A DNA stretch of 56,031 nucleotides from a virus, in IMG/VR virus record IMGVR_UViG_3300008108_000486, positions 1-56,031 of that record. The stretch is one strand, 5' to 3'. The position numbers and the translations under genes are program-made. Positions 29,273 to 35,516 of this stretch are shown piece after piece (within the stretch, counting starts at the first letter, position 1; each line of letters starts with the position of its first letter). The notes beneath the pieces were generated by a model that did not search any database, had not been told where the DNA came from, and worked only from the letters and a program-made list of their open reading frames with translations.

Positions 29273-29304
29273 GGGGTTTTACCCCCCTACTCTATATGCA
29301 CCGA

Positions 29305-29424
29305 CTATTTAGGACAGTCAGGGCAGATTAGGTTGCGGTAATAATCTCTTTGGCGTATTTGGAACTTTTCTCCGCATAGGTAGCAGTTTATCCAAATCAT
29401 CACTTGCTTTGTTCTTGTTGCCAC
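29305..29424 (-). CDS. 39-residue zinc-ribbon micro-protein
   Basis: Minus-strand gene from GTG with AAAGGGA 6 bases upstream. INCYLCGEKFQIRQRDYYRN and then ICPDCPK make a complete two-knuckle ribbon in 39 residues. A TAGACT box on the minus strand (29459..29454) lies 30 bases upstream, so it has its own promoter, divergent from the one at 29499. Longer in-frame extensions lack these signals. Confidence 0.55.
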   Translation of the reverse strand: MATRTKQVMIWINCYLCGEKFQIRQRDYYRNLICPDCPK

Positions 29425-29498
29425 TTGAGTTCCCTTTCTCTTGGCTTGGTATAAGTCTATCCTAGAAACACGCCGAAATAAGTATTTCGCTAGGTGTG

Positions 29499-29527
29499 TT
29501 GAAAACATCAGAGAACTATCATAGACT
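29499..29527 (+). promoter_or_regulatory. Promoter of the conserved-spacer family
   Basis: TTGAAA (29499-29504), 17-bp spacer ACATCAGAGAACTATCA, TAGACT (29522-29527). Confidence 0.75.
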
Positions 29528-29555
29528 TGTATTACTAGGGAAAGGAGGGAACCAA

Positions 29556-29780
29556 ATGGGAAAAAGTTTTGCAGGAATAGACGCACCGAAGTATCCAGAA
29601 ATCGAAGTTCAACTTACTGGCGAAGATGGAAATGCCGTAGCGATTATGGGTCGTGTGTCTAACGCTATGAAGAAGGCAGGAGTTTCTCAAGAAGAAATAA
29701 ATGCTTATCTTGATGAAAGTATGTCGAGCGATTACGACAACTTGCTACGAACTGCCGTGAAGTGGGTTTCAGTAGCGTAA
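29556..29780 (+). CDS. Conserved actinophage/actinobacterial small protein
   Basis: 74 residues. YPEIEVQLTGEDGNAVAIMGRVSNAMKKAGV and SSDYDNLLRTAVKWVSV match a family of small proteins widespread in actinobacteria and their phages, in which a DGNA(F/V)AIxGRV strand-helix unit is diagnostic. Function unknown. AAAGGAGGG is one of the strongest ribosome binding sites in the window; the gene has its own promoter and terminator. Confidence 0.72.
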   Translation: MGKSFAGIDAPKYPEIEVQLTGEDGNAVAIMGRVSNAMKKAGVSQEEINAYLDESMSSDYDNLLRTAVKWVSVA

Positions 29781-29795
29781 GGTTCTAAAAGATAA

Positions 29796-29822
29796 GGGGG
29801 GCGAAAGCCCCCTTTATTTTTT
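29796..29822 (+). terminator. Rho-independent terminator
   Basis: GGGGGC pairs with GCCCCC over GAAA, followed by TTTATTTTTT. Confidence 0.9.
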
Positions 29823-29849
29823 ACCTCTTTTTTATTTATAGGTATGCCG

Positions 29850-29878
29850 TTGTAAAAGTCAGGGAACTAGTTTAGACT
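29850..29878 (+). promoter_or_regulatory. Promoter of the conserved-spacer family
   Basis: TTGTAA (29850-29855), 17-bp spacer AAGTCAGGGAACTAGTT, TAGACT (29873-29878). This copy is closest to the family consensus. Confidence 0.8.
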
Positions 29879-29907
29879 AAAGACAAGGGAACTAACTAGG
29901 GAGAAAT

Positions 29908-30489
29908 ATGAAGCAAGATAGTTTAGAAAGTAAAATCCTTTTTCCTACCAAATGGGTAGATGAAAATTGTTGGTATTGGCTTGGACAACTCAATAAAAAT
30001 AATCCTTCATATGTCGTAAAAGTAGAAGGCAAGAGAATTGCAATTAGAGTGCGCCGACTAATGTGGGAAATAAATGTTGTTGATAACAAAGAAAAACCTA
30101 TAACAAAGCGTGATGTAATAATTTCAGTGTGCGGAGATAATTTATGTGTAAACCCTTCTCACTTGAAAAAATATACAAAGACAGAAGCACTTGACTTGGG
30201 CTACCTAAATCAAGCGCAGAGGACACAAGAAAGATTTGCAAAAATTACTCATTGTCCTAGAGGACACGAATACACAGAAGAAAACACTGCCTATAACACA
30301 GGCAAGTGGGCTACCAATAGAACTAGAACTTATAAGTGCCGTTATTGTAAAACTTGTAATCGTGAGAGAGCGGCTCAAAGAAAACTCAAACTAGGTGCAA
30401 CACGACTTGTAAAAGATTACGAAGGCAGAGGACTACTAACTACCGAACTTATGGACATAATCTTCAAAAGACCAGTGAGAAAGTTCTAG
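29908..30489 (+). CDS. HNH-endonuclease-like protein, probably degenerate
   Basis: 193 residues. CGDNLCVNPSHLK (about 76-88) is the second half of a phage HNH motif, and HCPRGHEYTEENTAY with CRYCKTCNRER is the zinc/DNA-binding tail typical of actinophage homing HNH enzymes. The first catalytic histidine, normally in a V.H.CDN context, reads ISVCGDN, so cleavage is doubtful. It may be a decayed homing endonuclease or a DNA-binding derivative. It sits as a single-gene transcript, as expected for a mobile gene. Confidence 0.7.
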   Translation: MKQDSLESKILFPTKWVDENCWYWLGQLNKNNPSYVVKVEGKRIAIRVRRLMWEINVVDNKEKPITKRDVIISVCGDNLCVNPSHLKKYTKTEALDLGYLNQAQRTQERFAKITHCPRGHEYTEENTAYNTGKWATNRTRTYKCRYCKTCNRERAAQRKLKLGATRLVKDYEGRGLLTTELMDIIFKRPVRKF

Positions 30490-30579
30490 AAAGATTTTTA
30501 CCCCCCTGTTATATATGCCGAACGATAGAAAAAGTTTTTGGAGGTCCAGGACCCGGAAATGAAAACTTTTGGTTCAGAC

Positions 30580-30608
30580 TTGAAAAAGTCAGGGAAGTAG
30601 ATTATTAT
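30580..30608 (+). promoter_or_regulatory. Leaderless promoter of the conserved-spacer family
   Basis: TTGAAA (30580-30585), 17-bp spacer AAGTCAGGGAAGTAGAT, TATTAT (30603-30608). The ATG at 30615 is 6 bases after the box, so transcription should start at the codon. An R2 copy (30552-30577) abuts the upstream side. Confidence 0.75.
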
Positions 30609-30614
30609 TCAGGT

Positions 30615-30806
30615 ATGAAGTTCTTACCCGATAGCGCAATACTTGGAACGCTTGGACATATCAAGCACGCTGGCAAGGCACGCCCTAAGAAGCGTATTGC
30701 TCGCCGAGTTGATACACGCTCCGAGTTTGTAGGTGGTGGCGACTTTAGAAGTCTTGAGCAGTTGCTCGCACTAGCGAAACAACACGCCGAGAAATCAGGG
30801 AAGTAG
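30615..30806 (+). CDS. Small basic protein, leaderless
   Basis: 63 residues, with KARPKKRIARRVDTRSE basic in the centre and a helical end (LEQLLALAKQHAEKSGK). No ribosome binding site; the start is set by the promoter position. Nucleic-acid binding is suggested only by charge. Its TAG stop is also the first half of the next promoter's minus-35 box (TAGAAA). Confidence 0.55.
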   Translation: MKFLPDSAILGTLGHIKHAGKARPKKRIARRVDTRSEFVGGGDFRSLEQLLALAKQHAEKSGK

Positions 30807-30832
30807 AAAAAAGCAGGGAAGTAAGATAGAGT
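30804..30832 (+). promoter_or_regulatory. Promoter of the conserved-spacer family
   Basis: TAGAAA (30804-30809), 17-bp spacer with GCAGGGAAGTAAGA, TAGAGT (30827-30832). A second CAGGGAAGTAG word lies just upstream (30795-30805). Confidence 0.65.
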
Positions 30833-30858
30833 TATCTCACTAGGGAAAGGGAAAACAA

Positions 30859-31056
30859 ATGGAAGCAGTATTTACTTGGGTAGAGCGAAAGACTAACTCA
30901 CGCCTTACACGCAGAGGTCGCTTGGTTATTGGCTGGGCTATTGCGCTCGCCTTCCTTGTGGCGTTCGGACTTGCTAACTATGCGACAACACCTGCCGAGT
31001 GCAGAGTGGAAGTAGAGCAGATGTCTCAGTTCTGCAAAGACTTGTTGTATCCGTGA
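30859..31056 (+). CDS. Small single-span membrane protein
   Basis: 65 residues: basic N-terminus (VERKTNSRLTRRGR), one transmembrane helix (LVIGWAIALAFLVAFGLANYA, about 22-42), then a short tail with two cysteines. Positive-inside topology would place the N-terminus in the cytoplasm. Family not recognised. Element X begins 4 bases after the stop. Confidence 0.6.
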   Translation: MEAVFTWVERKTNSRLTRRGRLVIGWAIALAFLVAFGLANYATTPAECRVEVEQMSQFCKDLLYP

Positions 31057-31083
31057 GAGAGATATATAAGAGAGGGGTAAAAA

Positions 31084-31551
31084 GTGAAGAAGAATAAAGG
31101 CGCTACCGCACCGACTTGGACTAAGTTCGAAGAAGTTTATCCGTCAGAAGGAAAGCTTGGCGAGAACGAGACAATGTGGCAAAACAGATTTTATGTTGTT
31201 GTGCGAAAGTATCTTCAAGGAACGCACGAAGGTGCTATTCACTTGAGTATTCGACATATAGACAGAAAAGCAATTAGAGACTGGCGACACTTTCAGAGGA
31301 TCAAAAATGAACTTGCTGGAGAGAGCAGAGAGGGTATGGAAGTTTTTCCACCCGAAGAGTTTTTAGTTGATACCGCTAATCAGTATCACCTATTCGTTTT
31401 ACCAGTTGGACAAACTACGCCGTTCACTTGGAAGTCTCAAGGTCGTATTGTTGGAAATAAGAATGATGAAGAAGTTATTAGAAAAATGGTTGCTTTGGGA
31501 TTAGACCCTAAAGACGCTAGAAACTCAGTTCAGAGGGAAGTGGAAGCGTGA
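31084..31551 (+). CDS. DUF7694-like phage protein
   Basis: 155 residues from GTG, which follows element X (31061-31083) directly. IHLSIRHIDRKAIRDWRHFQRIKNELAG and EEFLVDTANQYHLFVLP match a common phage/bacterial family (DUF7694-like) of unknown function. The chain carries an extra C-terminal segment ending NSVQREVEA. The next gene starts in its stop codon (GTGA). Confidence 0.7.
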   Translation: MKKNKGATAPTWTKFEEVYPSEGKLGENETMWQNRFYVVVRKYLQGTHEGAIHLSIRHIDRKAIRDWRHFQRIKNELAGESREGMEVFPPEEFLVDTANQYHLFVLPVGQTTPFTWKSQGRIVGNKNDEEVIRKMVALGLDPKDARNSVQREVEA

Positions 31552-31715
31552 GCGACCAAGCAGGATTATCAGACGCAGAGTTCGCTTGCCTTTTGTTTAG
31601 GTCTTGCGGAGTGCCTGAAAGGGCGCTCGCAGGTGCTTTGGGCAGAGACCATTCTGCCGAGTGTGGGTTTTGCCAAGGAACAAAACAGGTAGACCCTAGG
31701 AGCGTTCGAAGATGA
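31548..31715 (+). CDS. Small Cys-containing protein
   Basis: 55 residues from GTG, overlapping the previous gene by 4 bases. A helical start (DAEFACLLFRSCGVPERALAG) and CGFCQGTKQVDP, one CxxC knuckle. Family not recognised. An element X follows 2 bases after the stop. Confidence 0.55.
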   Translation: MSDQAGLSDAEFACLLFRSCGVPERALAGALGRDHSAECGFCQGTKQVDPRSVRR

Positions 31716-31739
31716 GCATATATAGAAGGGGGGTAAAAA

Positions 31740-31919
31740 ATGTATTTTGATACTGGAATGATAATTGGAACAACTATTGCGCTCGCAGGAGCTTGTTTTG
31801 TAATGGTTGTAGGACTGCGCCGTTCAATGGAACTTGAGAGAGTTATTAGAATCAAGAACCGAAGAATCATAGAACTAGAAGCACAACTCGACAAAAGCAA
31901 AAGAAAGGAAAGGATTTAG
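31740..31919 (+). CDS. Small membrane protein with charged tail
   Basis: 59 residues: N-terminal transmembrane helix (MIIGTTIALAGACFVMVVGL, about 7-26), then a basic coiled-coil-like tail (ELERVIRIKNRRIIELEAQL). Layout resembles spanin-type or septum-interfering small phage proteins, but that is only a topology match. The ATG overlaps the end of element X, whose GGGGGG is the only candidate ribosome binding site. Confidence 0.6.
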   Translation: MYFDTGMIIGTTIALAGACFVMVVGLRRSMELERVIRIKNRRIIELEAQLDKSKRKERI

Positions 31920-31922
31920 TTC

Positions 31923-32129
31923 ATGAAGGTTGCAAAGATTTCAGAAGAAGCCATTAGGCTTTATGAAGAAGGGTTGGCTATTGAGACAGTTGCCGAAGAA
32001 CTTGGAGTTTCTTACCGAACTGCAAGAAAGGCAATAAATCTCAATGGAGCAATAACAAGAGACCCCTCAACAAGGGTCAAGGGTCGAACAGACCCTAGAG
32101 GTGGAAAGAAGGTAACGAAGAAAAGATGA
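31923..32129 (+). CDS. Helix-turn-helix DNA-binding protein
   Basis: 68 residues. EAIRLYEEGLAIETVAEELGVSYRTARKAINLNG (about 9-42) is a clear helix-turn-helix of resolvase/sigma-region-4 type; the tail is basic (KGRTDPRGGKKVTKKR). AAAGGAAAGG precedes the ATG. As the only small HTH protein in the accessory arm it is a candidate for binding one of the repeated elements (X, R2 or the promoter spacer word). Confidence 0.7.
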   Translation: MKVAKISEEAIRLYEEGLAIETVAEELGVSYRTARKAINLNGAITRDPSTRVKGRTDPRGGKKVTKKR

Positions 32130-32281
32130 AACTAGAAAACATAGTTTGGACTGCGGTAATAGCCCTAGCCATGGGTGTAGCAACCATAGTCTCTGCCGTT
32201 TATGGAGACTTGACCTACACAGTTGGCTTTGGACTATGTGCCGTGACATCAGCCCTGCTTTCATCAAGAGAAAGACGATAG
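32126..32281 (+). CDS. Two-span small membrane protein
   Basis: 51 residues, overlapping the HTH gene by 4 bases. Two hydrophobic segments (VWTAVIALAMGVATIVSAVYG and TYTVGFGLCAVTSALL) with a short loop and a basic end (SSRERR). Family not recognised; could be a holin-type protein given the muralytic gene downstream. Confidence 0.6.
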   Translation: MKLENIVWTAVIALAMGVATIVSAVYGDLTYTVGFGLCAVTSALLSSRERR

Positions 32282-32294
32282 AAGGTTGCATTAT

Positions 32295-32333
32295 AGAGAA
32301 GTGGGGTAAAAGCCACTTCTCTGCAACTTTTTT
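32295..32333 (+). terminator. Terminator built around element X
   Basis: AGAGAAGTGG pairs perfectly with CCACTTCTCT (10 bp); the loop region contains GGTAAAAG, so the GGGGTAAAA core spans the stem top. Followed by GCAACTTTTTT. Confidence 0.85.
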
Positions 32334-32420
32334 GGGGCATTTTGGATTTTTAGGCGTTTAGCACGATGATCCATAGTTTTGTGTGTAAAAATCTTTTTTG
32401 AGACACACGCTCAGGGTGAC

Positions 32421-32450
32421 TTGACTGCAGAACTTCCCTGCATTTATGCT
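32421..32450 (+). promoter_or_regulatory. Promoter with inverted spacer motif
   Basis: TTGACT (32421-32426), 18-bp spacer GCAGAACTTCCCTGCATT, TATGCT (32445-32450). The spacer holds the family word in reverse (TGCAGGGAAGT on the other strand). It is followed by a 140-base leader with hairpins CAAGTG/CACTTG (32474, 32514) and GGGTTA/TAACCC (32541-32562). Confidence 0.7.
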
Positions 32451-32593
32451 ATGGTTGTAATCAAGTAAGAACCCAAGTGACACAAGGAGATATACGAATT
32501 AGACACTTGAAGTAAGGCTATCCCCTAAGAGGCGATGGTCGGGTTAGTGAAGTCTCTAACCCTGTCCCCGTAACCTAACAAAGGAAAAACCGA

Positions 32594-33214
32594 ATGAACT
32601 ATTCTCCAAAGCGAAAAGCAGAGAATGTGCTGGCTATTCTATCTTTACTGATAGTAGTTAGTTCAGGAGCAGTTGCCGTAGCAGTAGAGAAAGAACAAGA
32701 GGTTGTCGCAACAGAGCAAGTGGCAACTAGAGATCTAACAGCGCTTCAGGCGCTCGCAGAAGAGAAGAAGGAAGTAAAGAAGCCAAAGCTTCGCCCACTT
32801 TCCTACTTCGAGAACAAGACCAGTCTTACCGACAAAGAGTTGGTAGAACTTCTTCAGGTCGTAGGTTTTGAAGGTCAAGATCTAAAAGAGGCTTGGGCTA
32901 TAGCCAAGAAGGAAAGTAATGGCAGACCCCTTGCTTTCAATGGCAATACCCTAACTGGAGACAATTCCTACGGAATCTTCCAAATCAACATGATAAACAG
33001 TTTGGGAGAAGATCGTAGAGAGAAGTTTGAACTAAACCATAACGCAGACCTATTCAACCCCGTAACTAATGTGGAAATTGCTTTCCATATGAGCAATGGT
33101 GGAGAGAACTGGAGTTCATGGCATATAGGCAAAGACGCTTATACTAGTACCAGTGGAAAACATTTCGCTAAGTTCAAAGAGTGGCTGGCTAAGTTTCCCG
33201 GAGAGGTAAAGTAA
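32594..33214 (+). CDS. Lysozyme-like / SLT transglycosylase, signal-anchored
   Basis: 206 residues. An N-terminal hydrophobic segment (about 13-31) is a signal peptide or signal anchor. Residues about 75-205 are lysozyme-like: AWAIAKKESNGRPLAFN supplies the catalytic Glu107, and DNSYGIFQINMINSLGEDRREKFELN with LFNPVTNVEIAFHMSNGGENWSSW are the typical substrate-cleft words. It would cut peptidoglycan glycan strands for lysis or DNA entry. Overlaps the peptidoglycan-binding gene by one base, with which it probably acts. Confidence 0.82.
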   Translation: MNYSPKRKAENVLAILSLLIVVSSGAVAVAVEKEQEVVATEQVATRDLTALQALAEEKKEVKKPKLRPLSYFENKTSLTDKELVELLQVVGFEGQDLKEAWAIAKKESNGRPLAFNGNTLTGDNSYGIFQINMINSLGEDRREKFELNHNADLFNPVTNVEIAFHMSNGGENWSSWHIGKDAYTSTSGKHFAKFKEWLAKFPGEVK

Positions 33215-33615
33215 TGAGCGAGCAAGAAGAGTTGAAGCCTTTACTTGGTTCAGTAGAGCCAGTAGTTTCTGCCCCTGCCCCAGTAGCAGAGCCAGTAGTT
33301 ATGGTGAAGGAAGAGCCAAAGAAAGAAAGCAAAGCCCCGAAGTTGAACACCGAAGGCGACAAGATCGTTTTCATGTCTGCTTTGAAGGTTGGTGCTTATG
33401 AAGGTAACTCCGAAAGTGTAAAGACAGTTCAACTCCGTTTAGTTGAACTTGGCTTCGATACTTGCATGAACGACAAGTTTGGTCGTTTGGGAAGTGGAGC
33501 AGTAGAAGCGATAAACGCTTACAGAAAATCAAAAGGTCTTTTAGAGAATGGCGCTTTTGATGAAGAAGTCTTGGCACATTTATTTGCTGGCACTAATGTA
33601 GGTGTCAAGCACTAA
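33214..33615 (+). CDS. Peptidoglycan-binding-like protein
   Basis: 133 residues. The first 50 are Pro/Val/Glu-rich and disordered; residues about 68-127 match the PG_binding_1 fold (SVKTVQLRLVELGF...GSGAVEAINAYRKSKGLLENGAFDEEVLAHLF). No signal peptide. It would target the cell wall together with the lysozyme-like protein encoded immediately upstream. The pair is closed by a terminator. Confidence 0.78.
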   Translation: MSEQEELKPLLGSVEPVVSAPAPVAEPVVMVKEEPKKESKAPKLNTEGDKIVFMSALKVGAYEGNSESVKTVQLRLVELGFDTCMNDKFGRLGSGAVEAINAYRKSKGLLENGAFDEEVLAHLFAGTNVGVKH

Positions 33616-33628
33616 AGCATTGCAACAA

Positions 33629-33661
33629 AAAACCCCCTACCTTGCGGTGGGGGGCTTTTTG
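33629..33661. terminator. Bidirectional terminator between convergent genes
   Basis: CCCCCTACC pairs with GGTGGGGGG over TTGC; T-run to the right, A-run to the left, serving both converging transcripts. Confidence 0.88.
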
Positions 33662-33672
33662 TTTTTGAAGCT

Positions 33673-33999
33673 TTATCCGTATACAACCTCACCTAGCACC
33701 GCAACTTGAAGAACTGCATCACCGCAAATAGCGTCATAGTTGTCGAAGTCAAATAGATCCATGCTTACTTGATTATTAGCAATAGGAAGAGCCTTGCCTA
33801 GTTCTTCAATTCCAATAATCTTTTCAGTTCTTTCTTCAGTTACTTCGTCAATAGCAACTAAACGAACCTTGCCGATCTTGTCCCAATCAGTGCCGTCCAA
33901 GTATTCAACTTCTTCCCAGTGGGTTCCGAAACTTTCAAAAGCAGAACCAAACACTGAAGACCATAATTCTTTTTCGTCTATTGTGATTGTGATTTCCAT
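33673..33999 (-). CDS. Hypothetical protein, phage family ending VLGEVVYG
   Basis: 108 residues. An acidic alpha/beta protein with WSSVFGSAFESFGTHWEEVEYLDGTDWDKIGKV and a C-terminal ICGDAVLQVAVLGEVVYG, an arrangement seen in a phage-borne family (AD-xVLQ-AxFGExVYG) of unknown function. Its own leftward promoter lies at 34050-34079. Convergent to the lysis genes. Confidence 0.62.
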   Translation of the reverse strand: MEITITIDEKELWSSVFGSAFESFGTHWEEVEYLDGTDWDKIGKVRLVAIDEVTEERTEKIIGIEELGKALPIANNQVSMDLFDFDNYDAICGDAVLQVAVLGEVVYG

Positions 34000-34049
34000 T
34001 TTGTTTTCTCCCTAGTGCGGTTTTTGTTTGGTTGTTTACCGCTAAGAAA

Positions 34050-34079
34050 ATAGTAACCTACTTCCCTGCACTTTTGCAA
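34050..34079 (-). promoter_or_regulatory. Leftward promoter of the conserved-spacer family
   Basis: On the minus strand: TTGCAA, 18-bp spacer AAGTGCAGGGAAGTAGGT, TACTAT. It shows that the spacer motif follows promoter direction, not genome strand. Confidence 0.75.
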
Positions 34080-34110
34080 GTCTTAGTGCCGTGTGTTTTA
34101 GGTAACAAAA

Positions 34111-34132
34111 AACCCCCTATCTCTAGGGGGTT
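34111..34132 (-). terminator. Terminator
   Basis: AACCCCCTA pairs with TAGGGGGTT across TCTC; A-run on the left serves leftward transcription from 34148-34408. Confidence 0.75.
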
Positions 34133-34147
34133 CTTTGCCGTTAGGGG

Positions 34148-34408
34148 TTAGGAGGCAACCTGTAACAGTCTTGGCAATGCTTTCTCTTCTAAAGTTCTTG
34201 CGGTGTTTGGCATGATGATATTCCACAAGATCTCAGAATCAGACAAGGTGCGGAACTCTTTAGTAGTTCCAATGTATGTTTCTTCTGTAACAACTAATGC
34301 GGTGATATCTGTTGAACCTTCAATTAGTTCTTTCACCTTTACGGTTGTCTCAATGTGGAAGTAGTAAGTAGTTCCACCTGCAGTAATCGCTACTCCATAA
34401 GTTTTCAT
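34148..34408 (-). CDS. Small hypothetical protein
   Basis: 86 residues, strand-rich (TYGVAITAGGTTYYFHIETTVKVKELIEG) followed by a helical end. Family not recognised. Own promoter (34454-34483) with leader ACTAGGGAGAAGC acting as ribosome binding site. Confidence 0.58.
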   Translation of the reverse strand: MKTYGVAITAGGTTYYFHIETTVKVKELIEGSTDITALVVTEETYIGTTKEFRTLSDSEILWNIIMPNTARTLEEKALPRLLQVAS

Positions 34409-34453
34409 TTGCTTCTCCCTAGTTAGTTAGTTGATCGTTTGACCAACAGGGAA

Positions 34454-34483
34454 AGCATATAATACTTGTCTGCACTTTCGCAA
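34454..34483 (-). promoter_or_regulatory. Leftward promoter of the conserved-spacer family
   Basis: On the minus strand: TTGCGA, 18-bp spacer AAGTGCAGACAAGTATTA, TATGCT. Confidence 0.7.
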
Positions 34484-34825
34484 GACATGTCATAGATTTT
34501 TTGTAGGCATATCAAAACATAGACATGCTTGCTTGTCCTAGATTTTTCCTATGCTTGGTTTGTAAGTTACTTGATAAAGCTTATGAGTAACTTACTTGGA
34601 AGTAACAAGTTAGTTTGATGATCTTCTTTATAAGTCTAGATTAGAACTTGATAGTTCTATATAAGTAACTTCTATTAGAAAACTTTTTTATTTGTAAAAA
34701 TATTTTTGTTAGAAAAATTTTTTGTAATCAAAAAAGATTTTTATTATTTATTATGTAAAGAAAAATAAATAATAAATAGATCATAGGCATGTATAGGCAG
34801 GTTATTGGATATTTTTTAGTCAAAA
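34484..34825. other. AT-rich palindromic region, candidate origin
   Basis: A gene-free stretch. GTAAGTTACT (34562-34571) and AGTAACTTAC (34586-34595) form a perfect 10-bp dyad around AAGCTT. AAGTAAC/GTTACTT words recur at about 34601 and 34665. From 34680 to 34790 the sequence is almost pure A/T, with the inverted ATTATTTATT/AATAAATAAT at 34741-34778. AT-rich DNA with repeated dyads at a switch in gene direction is compatible with a replication origin. An attachment site is not supported, because no integrase is present. Confidence 0.45.
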
Positions 34826-34916
34826 ATGGGGGGTAAAAAATATGCGGAACCGCATGAAAAAATACCCCGGAACGATTTCAAAAAGTCCAAAAAACACCCC
34901 CTGTCTTCTCCGGGGT
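34826..34916. repeat. Last element X plus two dyads
   Basis: Element X core at about 34830-34840, then the perfect dyad ATGCGG-AA-CCGCAT (34843-34856), then ACCCCGGA/TCCGGGGT arms about 38 bases apart. No gene up to 35018. A packaging or control site is possible. Confidence 0.4.
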
Positions 34917-35018
34917 CAAAATCAAAATATGGAAAGGTTCATATTTTCGTCTCTGTCGTACAAGCTTTAGAGCCCTTCTTTAAATTCACCTTCTTTAGAC
35001 TCCCGTACAATTACTTTC

Positions 35019-35516
35019 ATGGCCAATCAACCAAAGCTTCCTGTAGACGAGATGCACTATCTCTCCACCCTCACTAGGGTTGAGATGGAGTCTCGCCTCC
35101 GTTCTCTTTGGAAAGCTGGCTGGTCTCTTGCAGTTATTGGAGCGTCTTTCTCTCCCCCTCGCCCCAAGACCACCATCCACTTCTGGGTTAAGCGAGCACA
35201 AGATCTAAAGCTCTCTCGACCTATCCCATCTCCTGCACCAAAGTCTTTGACGACTTCCGTGCCTACTAGAAATGCCCCTCGCCTTAGATCCATTTCTCCG
35301 GGCGTCCCTCCCGAGATAAGACCTCGTCTCAGGGAGTTGTCTGAGCTCTCTAAGCGCTACAGAGCTAAGACAAGGGAAGATAGCCCTCTTGCTCAAGCCA
35401 ATCGTGAGTTGACCTACTTAGCTCAGCAGTTAAGGGCTCGTGGAGTCCCTACAGCCGCTATAGCAGAGGCTGCAGGAGTTACCTACCGTGCTATGGCAAG
35501 GCGCCTAAGCCAGTGA
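35019..35516 (+). CDS. Helix-turn-helix protein heading the head-gene operon
   Basis: 165 residues, Arg-rich. Two HTH-like units: WKAGWSLAVIGASFSPPRPKTTIHFWVKRA (about 31-60) and LRARGVPTAAIAEAAGVTYRAMARRL (about 138-163). The middle is a Pro/Ser linker and a basic helix. The position before the portal suggests DNA recognition in packaging (terminase-small-like) or control of the late operon. The stop overlaps the next start (GTGA). Confidence 0.6.
   Translation: MANQPKLPVDEMHYLSTLTRVEMESRLRSLWKAGWSLAVIGASFSPPRPKTTIHFWVKRAQDLKLSRPIPSPAPKSLTTSVPTRNAPRLRSISPGVPPEIRPRLRELSELSKRYRAKTREDSPLAQANRELTYLAQQLRARGVPTAAIAEAAGVTYRAMARRLSQ

Larger units (their letters stand above)
13979..30577. repeat. 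Dispersed element R2 family (all copies)
   Basis: Consensus CCCGGAAMTRAMAATGTTT. Forward copies near 13979, 14539, 14661, 14795, 14844, 15512, 16103, 16427, 16476, 16523, 16570, 16617, 17453, 21716, 21833, 26907 and 30552. Reverse copies near 14230, 14591, 14723, 14906, 15305 and 17817. Most are intergenic and non-identical; a few form gene ends. CAGCTGCAG or CCAGG words often flank them. Density peaks at 14.2-16.7 kb. Confidence 0.75.
10353..34840. repeat. Dispersed element X family (all copies)
   Basis: Core ATARRAGAGGGGTAAAAA. Forward copies near 10356, 13002, 13037, 14966, 17367, 17394, 21574, 22321, 24275, 25308, 25771, 26817, 27486, 27813, 28374, 31061, 31718, 32301 and 34830; a weaker one near 22838. 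Reverse copies near 12623, 12670, 17919, 19567, 21611, 24055, 24666, 25287, 29277 and 30494; a weaker one near 29818. Forward copies with the full TATATA half mostly abut a start codon (22343, 24302, 27509, 31084, 31740). Reverse copies usually follow a stop codon or terminator. None were seen before 10.3 kb or after 34.9 kb. Confidence 0.85.

Noticed and set aside
34484-34825. Possible attP site
   Set aside because: No tyrosine or serine integrase was found in the window and no tRNA-gene fragment is visible here.
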